Of a stretch of DNA of 64,000 nucleotides, positions 9,601-17,354 are shown piece after piece. The position numbers were made by a program, and so were the translations under genes. The notes under the pieces were generated by a model. It was not told where the DNA came from. It saw only the letters and a program-made list of their open reading frames with translations, and did no database searches. The DNA is from JBGAKG01 sp044224495 (GTDB taxonomy: Bacteria > Myxococcota_A > Polyangia > Polyangiales > Polyangiaceae), in NCBI GenBank assembly GCA_044224495.1, contig JBGAKG010000002.1:372001-436000 (forward strand). Reading direction: 5' to 3'. Every line of letters starts with the position of its first letter. Position 1 is the stretch's first letter.

Positions 9601-11208
9601 AACGTTCGCGCTCGGGTCGCTTCGGCCCCGCCACTCTCGGAGACGCTCGTCGTCCCGGTCCACCCCGAGGCGCCGGCGCCCGAGGCCGACCTGCCGGTAC
9701 ACACGCCGCGCATGCCGAATGCACCGGCCCATCCACCGGCGCTCGCCGCGACGGTGCCCGCCCCGGCGGCGGTCCAGCCGGCGGCGGCGCCCGCCACCCC
9801 GCGCATGCCCTCGACGCCGAGGATGGTGGCGGCGTCGCCGATCTCTCCGCCGGTGACCCAGGCCGTGGTGTCGAGCGGTCCGATGACCACGCCGCCCGCC
9901 ACCATCGTCGAGGCACCTCCGCTCGAGGCGCTCGCGCACCGCGTGGCCGACGCTCCGCCCGGGATCCTCCGCGCGCGGGCGCAACGCGCGCTCGCGCAAG
10001 CGCACCTCGCGCGCGGCGAAGTCCCGGCGGCCGAGCGGCTGCTGGGCGAGGCGCTCGTCGCGGGCGACATCGAGGCGGGGGACATCCTCGCCGAGCGCGC
10101 GCAGGCCGGCGAGCGTGCGAGCGACGTCGTCCGCATCCGTCGCCTCCAGGTCGATGCGGCACCCGGCAACGCGCGGCTGCTCGCGGCGCTCCGCGACGCG
10201 GCCTTGGCCGATCGGAGCCTCACGCACGCGGCGGCGGTCGATCACGTGCTCCACGCCTTCGATTCGCCACCGTCCGACGCGCACGCGCCGCCGCCGCTCG
10301 CGGCGCAGACCGTCCAGCCGGGCCTCATCGGCATGCTCTTGCGTCCGTCGTTCGAGCCGATCGGCGAGGCGCTCGCGCTCCTCTGGGAGGGCGCAGCGCC
10401 CGTGCTCGGCCGCGATCCCGCGAGCTACGCCATCACCGGGCTCGAGCGCGTCGTGCCTGGCGCACACAGCCCGGTGGCTCGCATCTACGAGCTCTCGGTT
10501 CTCCTGCTCGGTACGCCGAACGTCCCGCTCTACGCGCGGCGCCCGTCGCCGGAGCCGAGCGAGGGCGGGTATCGACCCGGGGCATCGTCGACGGCGATTC
10601 GCATCCCGGCACCGCCGACGCCGTCCGTCGCGCTCCTCAAGGTCGCGTCCGCGATGGTCGCGGGTGAGGTTCGCGAGGAGACGCCGACCCTGCGTCTCGC
10701 CGTCGGGCGCGCGCTCGCGATGGCGCTCGGACCGTGCGCGCTGCTCTTCGGGCTGAAGGAGCCCGAGGCGCGCGTGCTCTGGAGCGCGATGCACGCCGCG
10801 TTCGGGCCTCCGCAGCGGGGCAAGCTCGAAGACCCGGCCACGCTCCAGCTCGTCGCCACGTTCTGGAGCTCGATCTCCCAGCGCACGCAGCGCCGCATCT
10901 CCGAGATCCTCGCCACCCGCACCGACACGTTCGAGGACGCGTTCCTCCGCGCGCAGCGGAGCGTCTGGCGCGTCGGCCTCTTCGTCTGCGGCGACTTCGG
11001 CGTCACCGCCCGCGCACTCCTCGCCGAGACGGGCGGCGGCAGCATCGACTCGATCGCCGAGCTCGAGGCGCGCTGCAGCGAGAACGCACTCCTCGCCGAC
11101 CTCCTCCGGCTCGCCGTTTCGCCGGATCACGCGACGTCACGCTTCCAGCCCGTGCCGGAGGGCGGCGGACGTGCCACATTCGGGAGTGGAAGGTATCGCT
11201 TGCGATGA
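3664..11208 (+). CDS. Giant tetratricopeptide-repeat protein (2514 aa)
   Basis: A very long Ala/Leu/Arg/Glu-rich helical protein made mainly of TPR-like helix pairs from the N-terminus to about residue 1945. A Pro/Ala-rich linker (about 1950-2085) follows, then a more compact C-terminal part with further helical repeats. No signal peptide, membrane helix or catalytic motif is visible, so a cytoplasmic scaffold is the best reading. The ATG at 3664 is chosen because it lies just after the sppA stop; the frame is open further upstream but only inside sppA. Its TGA overlaps the ATG of the next lipoprotein gene (ATGA). Giant TPR proteins of this kind occur in Polyangia; their function is unknown, and linkage to envelope lipoproteins is the only contextual clue. 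Confidence 0.88.
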   Translation: MTASDEGNVHSRATLAPPTWVRAESPASAHYSADGESDLVRHDGRAEEASLRAELAVAEDPAAQHAAASALARFLAARERDLDEAIELALRALELKDDPELRKDVGTWLESLGEPGTAALVLRRLVLRPEQPASAIAETMVRVGVLLARADDAKGAVAAFEEAARVDPEGAVPLELRGALHLQAGEGAAAAVAYGAAAERHRAAGALAAELEDRLRAFEADRSSPEAAAALEAALVERGKNQAAGEVRHAHLAELPPDLRAAKLFEYVRSALRGEDVVGALGWALMGRFDTDFDATEGSRGAAFDDLLLRAGLLEPLAARLEVRAERGVREGRVRALGSMARLFQGPLASPTRAAVAYVRWLAEDPDSEEALDALRTHKAQGDRLPLLEGLLRATASIDGTAEGRVRASRTLAELAREMGQPRLEAWAHEHVLALAPEDTGAAGALRRLGGPLEGEAARSWRAALEKELLRPAQTLGLARWIEGGELTAPDELEARAAISARARVKGDFKEALRTTEPLLEREGVSPGAISLAWRDAAIAGDRGARARALERFAGFAAPATACLLAAVAAEEHRLSGDRPSARRAAELACRVEPGSARAVVELALAVEGDHGRTEASAMERGLAVGFARGDLCSGLAHALAELGENDYAVAWTQRLVALRPGDRAAARALLERAAKAGDAARLGDSIAWLLPQPWPAASVVEAVVPALDALATLDPARAVVVARRALDVLGARSPVLAGALEACADRAGDRSLLVAIVERRIASSGAAEDKVGLLLRLTSLRMSLGESDSAVRAAASALRLGADPFAVEAVLVSVDPRTLGPDGELCHKECYASLADARAIAAMEMPTSRRFGASRAAVAPAVEARELAARQYRELGALRWDLAGDHRGAEEAWLRAARLAPSGGYVRLGLDLAKFAGARPALERLSLLVAQETDRERAGHIAAEAARAALAVGEPLRALELSEAALGLHPMLTRAIEVAERGAVEGGRTRDLSRVYDTLGERARGRFGRRAAHFRGARFFDQRNERDLALRHAAAAFQAVPSEGATYQFLARLAERCGERSFAVRAVEEVADGSPATGVRSAWLLRAAQLAASDEEGLRQRVDLYLKAAFLQPVPSTLGHLAEAAKGLMELVPDERSALQMRFARANRALTERLDGPEGARVALSFADRSLSLFDDADGALAALERALGTDADLEEYLELVPLAGGFARASGIAGAIERMTALIAKPFANVGVGALRLFGAIAEAAGRPDACATFLMLAAEREPDDPALVRAADRAARLSEPGSADGASLAQARERFEKRVPRKQRISAYVELADTARGEGRFDDEITALETAVGIAPASERRPLEVRLREALERAGKSELIEQRSLSEAKNTENAPHTRANHWTEVAHLRESRGDVNGATAALREAAIVDSQPLERWSALERIASLSGAAAIRAQALREIELRVPKDSRVAVLRRLAQALEDAGDLAAVEETWSRVLQQNPNDEEADHAIEGLIARRGDYAALAAHLARRADRLSRFSEMREVLRVVRLRRVAILEQRLGQLDDAVDELRKLAAEWPNNESVLRYLGDLLERQGDGAGALTVFRHLAALAGDPVARAELEVRAAQAAKASGDLPRAEELALACLSHVASHPIALVILASIARERGDDASLARWFAALAGIEADDPERRSARWIEASQAAARAGDAARSLEYARNAADASPHSARAQLFARGLEHRMRGPGSIHEAETTIRHLDDITVVLSGDDAALAAFLRAEALDTANTSPGAGLLFLESSSRDVRAHPLVAAGIASRLASAGRFAESLPHYQSALSGDLLGLRSPAKLALDGADAASRAGQTELVLALLERAATDSATRGEALRRLAHAAAGSGNVVRSRAALEALLAEGHGDPAETHAQLGRLLFAASARSDGGDAKLRADGEAAMRAAIAAARSPEESARLRAELETLVATSTPPPPPAAQAPRASPPPAPARPASPLPAPPENVRARVASAPPLSETLVVPVHPEAPAPEADLPVHTPRMPNAPAHPPALAATVPAPAAVQPAAAPATPRMPSTPRMVAASPISPPVTQAVVSSGPMTTPPATIVEAPPLEALAHRVADAPPGILRARAQRALAQAHLARGEVPAAERLLGEALVAGDIEAGDILAERAQAGERASDVVRIRRLQVDAAPGNARLLAALRDAALADRSLTHAAAVDHVLHAFDSPPSDAHAPPPLAAQTVQPGLIGMLLRPSFEPIGEALALLWEGAAPVLGRDPASYAITGLERVVPGAHSPVARIYELSVLLLGTPNVPLYARRPSPEPSEGGYRPGASSTAIRIPAPPTPSVALLKVASAMVAGEVREETPTLRLAVGRALAMALGPCALLFGLKEPEARVLWSAMHAAFGPPQRGKLEDPATLQLVATFWSSISQRTQRRISEILATRTDTFEDAFLRAQRSVWRVGLFVCGDFGVTARALLAETGGGSIDSIAELEARCSENALLADLLRLAVSPDHATSRFQPVPEGGGRATFGSGRYRLR

Positions 11209-11759
11209 CCCCTCGGCTGCGGCGGTTGTGGATCTCCGGTCTCGGGACGGTTCCCCTCGCGCTGCTCGCCGCGTGCATCCTCGCCGACGCTCCGCCGACG
11301 ATCGAAGTGCCGCCGCCGCAGCGGCCCGTGATCGTCTACGGCTCGGCGGTCCCCGCGCTCGGAGACGTGATCGAGGATCCCCGCGATCTCGATTTCGCGG
11401 TGACGGTGGAGGTCGACTCGGATCAGGAGCTCCTCTACCTCGTCCTCGTCGACTACTTCGCGACGCAGAACCCGCAGCCCCAGCCGGTCGGGTCGATCCC
11501 CGCCGGCACGTCACGGCGGACGATCTTCTTCAACTACACCAAGGGACTCTTCGACCTCTCGACGTGCCACGAGATCACCCTCATCGTCGCGTTGGATTTC
11601 GACTCCAACACGCCCATCTCGCCGAAGAAGCCTCCCGGTGGCGACCAGGTGAAGTGGCGCTACATCCCGCGCGGCACGAGCTGTCAGGCCTACGACGCAG
11701 GACCGCTGCCCGAGGCCGGCGCCGACGCGAGCGATGCCGGTGACGGGGGGGCAGATTGA
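11205..11759 (+). CDS. Putative lipoprotein (184 aa)
   Basis: A short signal peptide ends in the lipobox LLAAC near residue 24, so the mature protein should be lipidated. The rest is a beta-rich domain with no family I recognise, ending in an Asp/Ala/Gly-rich tail. The start ATG overlaps the stop of the giant TPR gene by four bases, and its own TGA overlaps a TTG start of the following lipoprotein. It is therefore a middle gene of a tightly coupled operon. The tail resembles the flexible linkers of other lipoproteins in this window, only placed C-terminally. An envelope role is inferred from the signal and neighbours only. Confidence 0.8.
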   Translation: MTPRLRRLWISGLGTVPLALLAACILADAPPTIEVPPPQRPVIVYGSAVPALGDVIEDPRDLDFAVTVEVDSDQELLYLVLVDYFATQNPQPQPVGSIPAGTSRRTIFFNYTKGLFDLSTCHEITLIVALDFDSNTPISPKKPPGGDQVKWRYIPRGTSCQAYDAGPLPEAGADASDAGDGGAD

Positions 11760-13618
11760 GGTCGCTCGCGCGGACCGTGCTCCGCGGCGCGCTCGTGGCC
11801 GCAGCGCTCGGGCTCGCCGCGTGCCCGGCGTTCGATCTCCCGCCTTCGAGCACCGGCATCACCAACGCCTGCACCGCCAACGCGCAGTGCGCGAGCCGCT
11901 TCGGTGCGGGGGCCGTCTGCGATGGCGTCGCCTGCGTCGCGGCCGCGAAGCCCACCGTCGCGCCGATCTACGTCGTGCACGTCGCTTCGACCGACATCTA
12001 CGCCGGCGGTTACACGTTCGCGTTCACCCCGAAGGAATCGGGCTTCCGTCCCAAAGCGTGCGGCGTGAACAAGGTCTACGAGTGCAACGCCATGCCGCTC
12101 CTCGCATCGGCCGAGGGGATCCTCTCGGTCACCGCGGGCGTGGGAAAGACGATCGTCCCACCGAAGGGGCTCCTCCCGAACCTGCCCGACCCCGACAACG
12201 GAAGCGACGTGAGCTTGCCCGTGGAGCTGCGCTTCGAGCCGCTCTGGATCGACCCGGCCAGCTCGGTGAGCGATCCTCGGGTGCTCCCCGCGCGGAGCCT
12301 TGGACTTCCTCTTCCGACGGTGCACTCCACGTTCAAGCAGAACCCGTCGCCGCCTGCTCCAACGAATGGGACGGAGCTCGGTTTCGGGATCGGCTTCTTC
12401 GCGAACGTGCCCTTGAGCGACTCTTCCGATGGGCGCGCCCTCGTTCGGATCGAGGTGGATCCCGTACCCCCCTACGAAGGGTTCCCGCCGCTCGTCCAGC
12501 AGGCGAGGATCGGGGGAGGCCCCATCAACAACCGGATTGCGACGCTCAGCACGCCCCAGGCGCTCCTCATGCATTCGGAGACGGTGAAGATCGTTGCCGC
12601 CGAGACGCCGCCCCGCGACTACCGCGCCTACATCGTCCGCGCGAGCGACGGCGTACGCGTCTCGAGCGTGAGCGTCCTCGCCGCCGTGCCGTCGCAGGAC
12701 GTGGTTCTCTACCACGTGCTCTCGAACCTGACCGGGACCGAGCTCGTCCTCGAGCCGCCCGACGGCAGCGAGGGGCTCGTCACCCAGCGGATCGCCGAGC
12801 AGGGCGGGTTCGCGCCGGGGCTGTTCCCGGCGATGGCGCCGCCGGTCACGATCTCGGGGAAGGTGATCCTCCAAGGTGATCTCGGCAACCCCGTCGAGGC
12901 CGAGCTCGTTTTCGACTCCAAGGAGCTCGTCGACAAGAACGGACAGTCCCCCGTCGCCACGTACCGGCGGCGCGTGCGCACGACCAGCTCCGGCGACTAT
13001 TCGGTCAACCTCCTCGCCGGCCGGTACGACGTGTGGGCCATCCCGAAGAGCGGCTCGCTCTCCGCGCTCACCCTCAAGTCCAACTTCGTGGTCTCTGCGC
13101 CGCAGGTCGGCGCGGGCATCAGCGTCGACCTCCTGAAGCACGTCCGGGGACGCGTCGTCCTCCCCGACGGGACGCCCGTGAACGACGCGGTCGTCCAAGC
13201 GTCGGCGACCCCCGAGGCCTACGCCAACGACGACCGCCCGGTGCTCCCCCGCGACGCGAGCGCGACCACCGACGCCTCCGGCAAGTTCGACCTCCTCGTC
13301 GATGGTGGCGGCACCTACGACCTCACCGTGCGACCCGGGCCCACCACGCGGCTGCCCTGGGTCGTCACCACCAAGCGGCTGGTGGCCACCGACGTCGACC
13401 TCGCCACGGACCTGGTCGTGCCGGTGCCCACCGTCCGCCGCGGATTCCTGGTGGACGCTCCCGGCAACGCGATGGTCCGCACCCTGATCCGCGTCTACGC
13501 GTTCCCCGACAAGGCGACGGTTCAGCCGGGCGAGATCCGCCCCGCGCGGCTGGTGGGGGAGACCTACACGGACAGCGCCGGCCGGTACGAGCTCTTCTTG
13601 GGTCCCGCTCCGAACTAA
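11756..13618 (+). CDS. Large lipoprotein with carboxypeptidase-regulatory-like repeats
   Basis: The protein has 620 residues with a signal peptide and lipobox LGLAAC (Cys23). The region after about residue 360 contains repeated beta-sandwich units of the carboxypeptidase regulatory-like (CarboxypepD_reg/Cna-B-like) type. These are recognisable by recurrent pieces such as GKVILQGDLGNPVEA and GRVVLPDGTPVNDAVVQA, followed by Asp/Gly turns. Such domains act as structural or adhesive modules on the cell surface; no enzyme motif is seen. The start is TTG in a TTGA overlap with the upstream lipoprotein gene, which fixes the lipoprotein signal at the N-terminus. It is the last gene of the operon that begins before the window. 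Confidence 0.83.
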   Translation: MRSLARTVLRGALVAAALGLAACPAFDLPPSSTGITNACTANAQCASRFGAGAVCDGVACVAAAKPTVAPIYVVHVASTDIYAGGYTFAFTPKESGFRPKACGVNKVYECNAMPLLASAEGILSVTAGVGKTIVPPKGLLPNLPDPDNGSDVSLPVELRFEPLWIDPASSVSDPRVLPARSLGLPLPTVHSTFKQNPSPPAPTNGTELGFGIGFFANVPLSDSSDGRALVRIEVDPVPPYEGFPPLVQQARIGGGPINNRIATLSTPQALLMHSETVKIVAAETPPRDYRAYIVRASDGVRVSSVSVLAAVPSQDVVLYHVLSNLTGTELVLEPPDGSEGLVTQRIAEQGGFAPGLFPAMAPPVTISGKVILQGDLGNPVEAELVFDSKELVDKNGQSPVATYRRRVRTTSSGDYSVNLLAGRYDVWAIPKSGSLSALTLKSNFVVSAPQVGAGISVDLLKHVRGRVVLPDGTPVNDAVVQASATPEAYANDDRPVLPRDASATTDASGKFDLLVDGGGTYDLTVRPGPTTRLPWVVTTKRLVATDVDLATDLVVPVPTVRRGFLVDAPGNAMVRTLIRVYAFPDKATVQPGEIRPARLVGETYTDSAGRYELFLGPAPN

Positions 13619-13658
13619 CGCAATCTGCTGCGATTTGCAGTAATGTACGGGGACGAGC

Positions 13659-14225
13659 ATGCTCCAAGACGACAAGATCAACCTCCTCGCGAAGGTGGCG
13701 CGGACACCGTCGGGACCGCCGAGCGCGCGCTCGAACCAGTCGATCCTGCTCTTGGCCGCGCTCTCGTACGGAGCTCGCCCGGACGACGAGGCGACCGTTC
13801 CCACCGGCTTCGATCCGAGCGCGGCGCGTCTGTTCGAGGCGATCCTCGAAGGCGCGTACCTCGTTGCGTCGGCCGACGGCGTGGTCGACGAAGCCGAGCG
13901 TGATGCGTTCGAGCGCGTCGTCGCCGCGGCGTGCGGTGGGATCATCGACGACGCGCAGATCCGCGCGCTCGTCGCCGACTTCTCCGACCAGCTCGCCGAA
14001 GACGGCGTGGACGGTCGGGTGGCGGCGATCGGCAAGGCCGTCGCGAAGCCGTCGCACGCGATGGAGGTCCTCCGGATCGCCGCGCTCCTCGCTCAGACGA
14101 GCGAGGACGTGAGCGCGGTCGAGCGGGACGTGCTCTCGAAGCTCGCCGTCGCCGTCGGCCTCGACCCGAGCGCGGTCGACACGGCCCTGGCCGACGTGAA
14201 GCACGCCCTCGGCGGCGCCTCCTAA
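13659..14225 (+). CDS. TerB-like (tellurite-resistance-fold) protein
   Basis: A 188-residue all-helical protein of the TerB type. The second helix pair carries the family's acidic signature (LVASADGVVDEAERDAFERVV, split across residues about 67-87). A second Asp/Glu-rich segment (EDVSAVERDVLSKLAVAVGL) lies near residues 148-170. TerB-family domains bind divalent metal through such acidic clusters and occur in stress or surveillance modules, but in myxobacteria they also appear alone. No signal peptide or membrane helix is present. It stands alone 40 bases after the preceding operon and faces the TPR gene on the other strand, with only 8 bases between the two stops, so there is no room for a dedicated terminator. 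Confidence 0.82.
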   Translation: MLQDDKINLLAKVARTPSGPPSARSNQSILLLAALSYGARPDDEATVPTGFDPSAARLFEAILEGAYLVASADGVVDEAERDAFERVVAAACGGIIDDAQIRALVADFSDQLAEDGVDGRVAAIGKAVAKPSHAMEVLRIAALLAQTSEDVSAVERDVLSKLAVAVGLDPSAVDTALADVKHALGGAS

Positions 14226-14233
14226 GCGCCGGC

Positions 14234-16408
14234 TCAGCCTTCGATCGTGCCGCCGAGCGCGATCAGCGCCTCGCGGAACAGCTGCGCTTCGTGGTCGTGG
14301 CCCCGCGCGCGCGCGTCGCGTTCGAGGCCGGCGAGGACCTCGCGGTGCAGGGGCGCGAGCTTCGCCCGGATCGCCGCGGGGGCGTCCTCCAGGCGGGCGG
14401 AGAGGAGCGCGAGCAGCTCGTGGCTCCGGCCGAGGCGAGAGAGCGCGCCGGCGAGCCGCTCGACCAGCGCGTGGTCGTCCGGGTTCTCGCGGTAGCGGGC
14501 GATGAGCGCTTCCGCGGTCGCTTCGTCGTCGCCAGTGGGCGCCGGCGGAGGCGCGGCAGGTGGGATCGTCTGGAGCGCGGTCGGGAACGCCAGCGCGAGC
14601 GCACGGCGGTGCGAGTCGGCGAGGAGCGGATCGCGGCGCACGCGGTCCTCGAACACGACGGCCTCCCCGAGGAGCTCGGCGACGCGCGCGCGCAGCCGCT
14701 CCGGAATGGGGCGTCCGAGCACGAGATCCCGCAGGCTCGCGTAGGCGAGGGAGGCTCCGCCGAGGTCCCCGAGCTGGTGCCGCAGGCGCCCCTCGAGGCC
14801 GCGCGCGACCGGCGCCTCGTCCTCGGCGTCGACGATCTCTCCGAGGCGGGCCACGGCCGTCGGGCGATCCCCGAGGTCGGCGAGGGCCTCGGCCAAGAGG
14901 AGCCGATGGGCCGCGCTCGGGGGCGTCCGTCCTTCGAACGAGAACGCACGCGTCAGGAGCTGGAGGCCGCGTGCGCGCTGACCGCTCGCGAGCATCGCCG
15001 CGCCGAGCCCCGCGAGCGCGCGCGGAGAGTCGGGGGCGAAGCGCAGGGCGCGCTCGAAGAGGGCACGCGCCTCCGCCGGGTGCCCCGCGTCGGACCACGC
15101 CTGCGCGGCGCGCATCCAGACGGCGTGCCGGGCGCGGTGACCGCGCGAGAGCGCCTCGAGCTCCTCGACGTCGGCGAGCGCGTCGCGCAGGCGGCCGAGC
15201 GCGAGCCGCGCATGGGCGCGCCGATCGCGGAGCGGCGCGTGGTGCGGCACGCGGGCGACCGCAGCGTCGAGCGTGGCCGCAGTATCGAGCCCGCTCGGTG
15301 CATGGGCGGAGGCACGCGCGAGCGCGAACGCGGCGACGAGCGGCTGCGGCTCCACGTCGGCCGCGCGTTGGAACGCGGCGCAAGCTTCGGCGTGATCGCC
15401 GTTCGCCTCGGCGAGGCGCTCACCGAGCTCGGCCGAGAGCAGCGCCGTGGCCGGCGTGAGCTCGGCGTCGTCCAGGGTGACCCGAGCGGCCTCTTCGCGG
15501 CCGCGGACGAGCCGGTCGAGATCGGCGACGCGCGCACACACCGCGGGGTGGCGCGGAAGCCGCGAGAGCGCGTGGAGGTAGAGCACGCGCGCGCGATCGT
15601 GGTCGCCGGCGACGAGCGCGTCGTCCGCGTCGATGACCTGCTCCGCGAGCTCGCGCGCGCGAAGCGCCTCCGGCGCGTGCTCGGGCTCGACGGCCTCGCG
15701 GAAGCCCTGGAGGACCCACGCGTCGTTCGCGGGCGTGAGCGCGGCCGTCTTCACCCCATCGGCGTTCGGGGCGCGCGCGCCGGCCTCGGGGAGGATCGCC
15801 CGACCCACGCGGGCGTACGCGCCCCGGATGCGGAGGAGCGCACCGCGGCGCTCGGCGGCGCCGCGTAGGAGCACGAGCAGGGAACGCACCGCGAGCTCGA
15901 GAGCAGGGCGGGGGAGCGACAGACCCCGCGCGTCGAACGGGACGAGCAGGAGATCGCCGCCCTCGGCGAGGACGGCAACGTCGAAGGCGAGGATGCGCTC
16001 GGCTTCGGGATCGAGGAGCGTGACCGTCGCGCCGTGGCGCCGCGGCGCAACGGTCAGCTCGGGCGCGCCGCGGCTGACGAGGCCGGCAGCGCGAGGAGCC
16101 CACTCGCGGACCAGCTCCTTCAGGCGGAGCTCGACCGTGGCGCGCTCGAGCGTGCCGTGCCGATGGCGGAAGCGCTTCACGCCGCCGGAGACGTCGATCG
16201 GGAACCGGACCGTAGGGAGGGTCAGCGAGAGCTCCGTGACCACGAGCGGGCCGACGGTCGCCGGGCGGGAGAGCTCGATGCCGAGCCCGCGCTTGCCGAT
16301 CGCGAGCTGGATCTCCACCTCGGCGGAGGGAGCGCGCGGCGGGCGCGAGCTGGTGCCGCGCCCTTCGCGGGCGGCAGGCCGAGGCTTGCGTTCGGGCTTC
16401 AAGCTCAC
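14234..16408 (-). CDS. TPR protein with unassigned N-terminal beta domain
   Basis: A 724-residue protein starting with GTG. Residues about 30-200 form a beta-rich domain I cannot assign, starting after a Lys/Arg/Pro-rich leader. From about 230 to 700 the protein is a run of TPR-like helix pairs with Ala/Leu/Arg-rich consensus and recurrent A-L-G type turns. There is no signal peptide or membrane helix. The repeat part predicts protein-protein interaction. The gene is convergent with the TerB gene and divergent, across about 130 bases, from the Cys-rich lipoprotein gene, so it probably has its own promoter upstream of 16408. No function can be assigned. Confidence 0.82.
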   Translation of the reverse strand: MSLKPERKPRPAAREGRGTSSRPPRAPSAEVEIQLAIGKRGLGIELSRPATVGPLVVTELSLTLPTVRFPIDVSGGVKRFRHRHGTLERATVELRLKELVREWAPRAAGLVSRGAPELTVAPRRHGATVTLLDPEAERILAFDVAVLAEGGDLLLVPFDARGLSLPRPALELAVRSLLVLLRGAAERRGALLRIRGAYARVGRAILPEAGARAPNADGVKTAALTPANDAWVLQGFREAVEPEHAPEALRARELAEQVIDADDALVAGDHDRARVLYLHALSRLPRHPAVCARVADLDRLVRGREEAARVTLDDAELTPATALLSAELGERLAEANGDHAEACAAFQRAADVEPQPLVAAFALARASAHAPSGLDTAATLDAAVARVPHHAPLRDRRAHARLALGRLRDALADVEELEALSRGHRARHAVWMRAAQAWSDAGHPAEARALFERALRFAPDSPRALAGLGAAMLASGQRARGLQLLTRAFSFEGRTPPSAAHRLLLAEALADLGDRPTAVARLGEIVDAEDEAPVARGLEGRLRHQLGDLGGASLAYASLRDLVLGRPIPERLRARVAELLGEAVVFEDRVRRDPLLADSHRRALALAFPTALQTIPPAAPPPAPTGDDEATAEALIARYRENPDDHALVERLAGALSRLGRSHELLALLSARLEDAPAAIRAKLAPLHREVLAGLERDARARGHDHEAQLFREALIALGGTIEG

Positions 16409-16537
16409 GTCTCGAGGCTCCCAGGTTCATCGTAGCAACGCCCTCGCGGGGAGGGCGACTTTGCGGTGAATCAGCCCTCCTAGCGTTCCGGCCCCCGAGA
16501 GGTGACGGGGGAAGGGGAGATCGGCCATGGTGGGTCG

Positions 16538-17053
16538 GTGCAGGCGTCGTCGACAGCTCGGGCCATCCTCATCGCGGTCGCGCTCGGCGTAGCGACGCTG
16601 GGGACCACTGCCGTCGTCGCATGCAGCAACGCCTGCTGCCCGATCGATCCCCGCCCCGGGTGCTGCATGCGCTTCGGCGGGCACGGCTCGTGCGGCGCGT
16701 CCTGCGACGGCATGCCGCTCCCCGACGACCCGGGCTGGAAGATCGAGCAGGATGAGCTCGGGTGCGACGTGTGGGTGAACCACAGCACCAAGCCGAAGCT
16801 GTGCGGGAGCGACCGGGGTCGCTGCTGCCCCGCCGATCTCACGCCCGGGTGTTGCATGAATTACGGCGGATGGTCGGAGACCGGCGACTGCGCGCGAGTC
16901 TGCGATGGAATGCTGCTGCCCAACGACCCGAGCTGGGTGAAGACGGTGGACTCCCACGGCTGCTCGCTCTGGAGGAGCGGATTCAGCGGACCCACGTGCG
17001 GAGCAGTGGACGCCGGCCGGGCCCGTGACGCCGCCGACGCTAGCTCGGACTAG
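16538..17053 (+). CDS. Cys-rich lipoprotein with an internal duplication
   Basis: The GTG at 16538 gives a standard lipoprotein signal (a hydrophobic stretch ending TTAVVAC); an in-frame GTG at 16502 would add 12 polar residues that fit a signal peptide poorly. The mature part has two copies of one module: a CCP-D--PGCCM pair, a GG turn, a second Cys pair, then CDGMPLPDDP-W / CDGMLLPNDP-W and a final Cys followed by an aromatic. About sixteen Cys in 130 residues points to a disulfide-rich extracytoplasmic protein. I do not recognise the family. The C-terminus is an Asp/Ala tail. It sits beside the decayed four-helix-bundle cassette and faces enolase. Confidence 0.78.
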   Translation: MQASSTARAILIAVALGVATLGTTAVVACSNACCPIDPRPGCCMRFGGHGSCGASCDGMPLPDDPGWKIEQDELGCDVWVNHSTKPKLCGSDRGRCCPADLTPGCCMNYGGWSETGDCARVCDGMLLPNDPSWVKTVDSHGCSLWRSGFSGPTCGAVDAGRARDAADASSD

Positions 17054-17101
17054 TACTGTCCGGCAGAAGTTTCGCCGGAGAGGGCGGCCTCACGCGGGTT
17101 C

Positions 17102-17153
17102 CGTTGACGTTGTCGTGAGCGTTGACGTTGACGGCGACGGCGACGGCGACGGG
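17102..17153. repeat. Left arm of long inverted hexamer repeat
   Basis: This is a 52-base arm built from GTTGAC and GGCGAC hexamers (GTTGAC, GTTGAC, then GGCGAC three times). It is the reverse complement of 17355-17400 apart from one substitution and one extra GGCGAC unit. The two arms enclose about 200 bases holding the four-helix-bundle remnant, so a transcript crossing the region could fold into a stem of roughly 45 base pairs. Confidence 0.9.
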
Positions 17154-17161
17154 ACGCCGGC

Positions 17162-17354
17162 TCATCGACACAGCTTGGTGGTCATCGCGACGATCCGCTC
17201 CATGAGCTCGACAGCTTGCCGATGGTTGTCAACTCGTCCAGGAGTTCGAGGACCTGCACACGGCAAAGGGAGCGGCGGCGCACTCCATCGCGGAGCCGCG
17301 CGCGATGGCGTAGGGCACATCGGCCACAGCCGGGGTCAAGTTGCTTGCAATCGC
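17162..17354 (-). pseudogene. Remnant of a four-helix-bundle (23S rRNA IVS-type) protein
   Basis: Read on the minus strand, three frames together give the second half of a four-helix-bundle protein of the S23/IVS family: frame 1 gives YAIARGSAMECAA...VCR, a second frame gives VLELLDEL, and the third gives ELMERIVAMTTKLCR and a stop at 17162. In intact members the piece resembling FYAIARGSAMECAA begins helix 3 and the ERIVAMLTKLCR-like piece ends helix 4. At least two frameshifts separate the pieces. The first half (helices 1-2) is missing, replaced at the 5' side by the repeat arm. This family is best known from ORFs in intervening sequences of 23S rRNA and as Avd accessory proteins of diversity-generating retroelements; neither rRNA nor reverse transcriptase is nearby. 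Confidence 0.72.

Noticed and set aside
16527..16592. Short frame starting ATG at 16527 with a good ribosome binding site
   Set aside because: Stops after about 20 codons and is out of frame with the Cys-rich lipoprotein; it could at most be a leader peptide.
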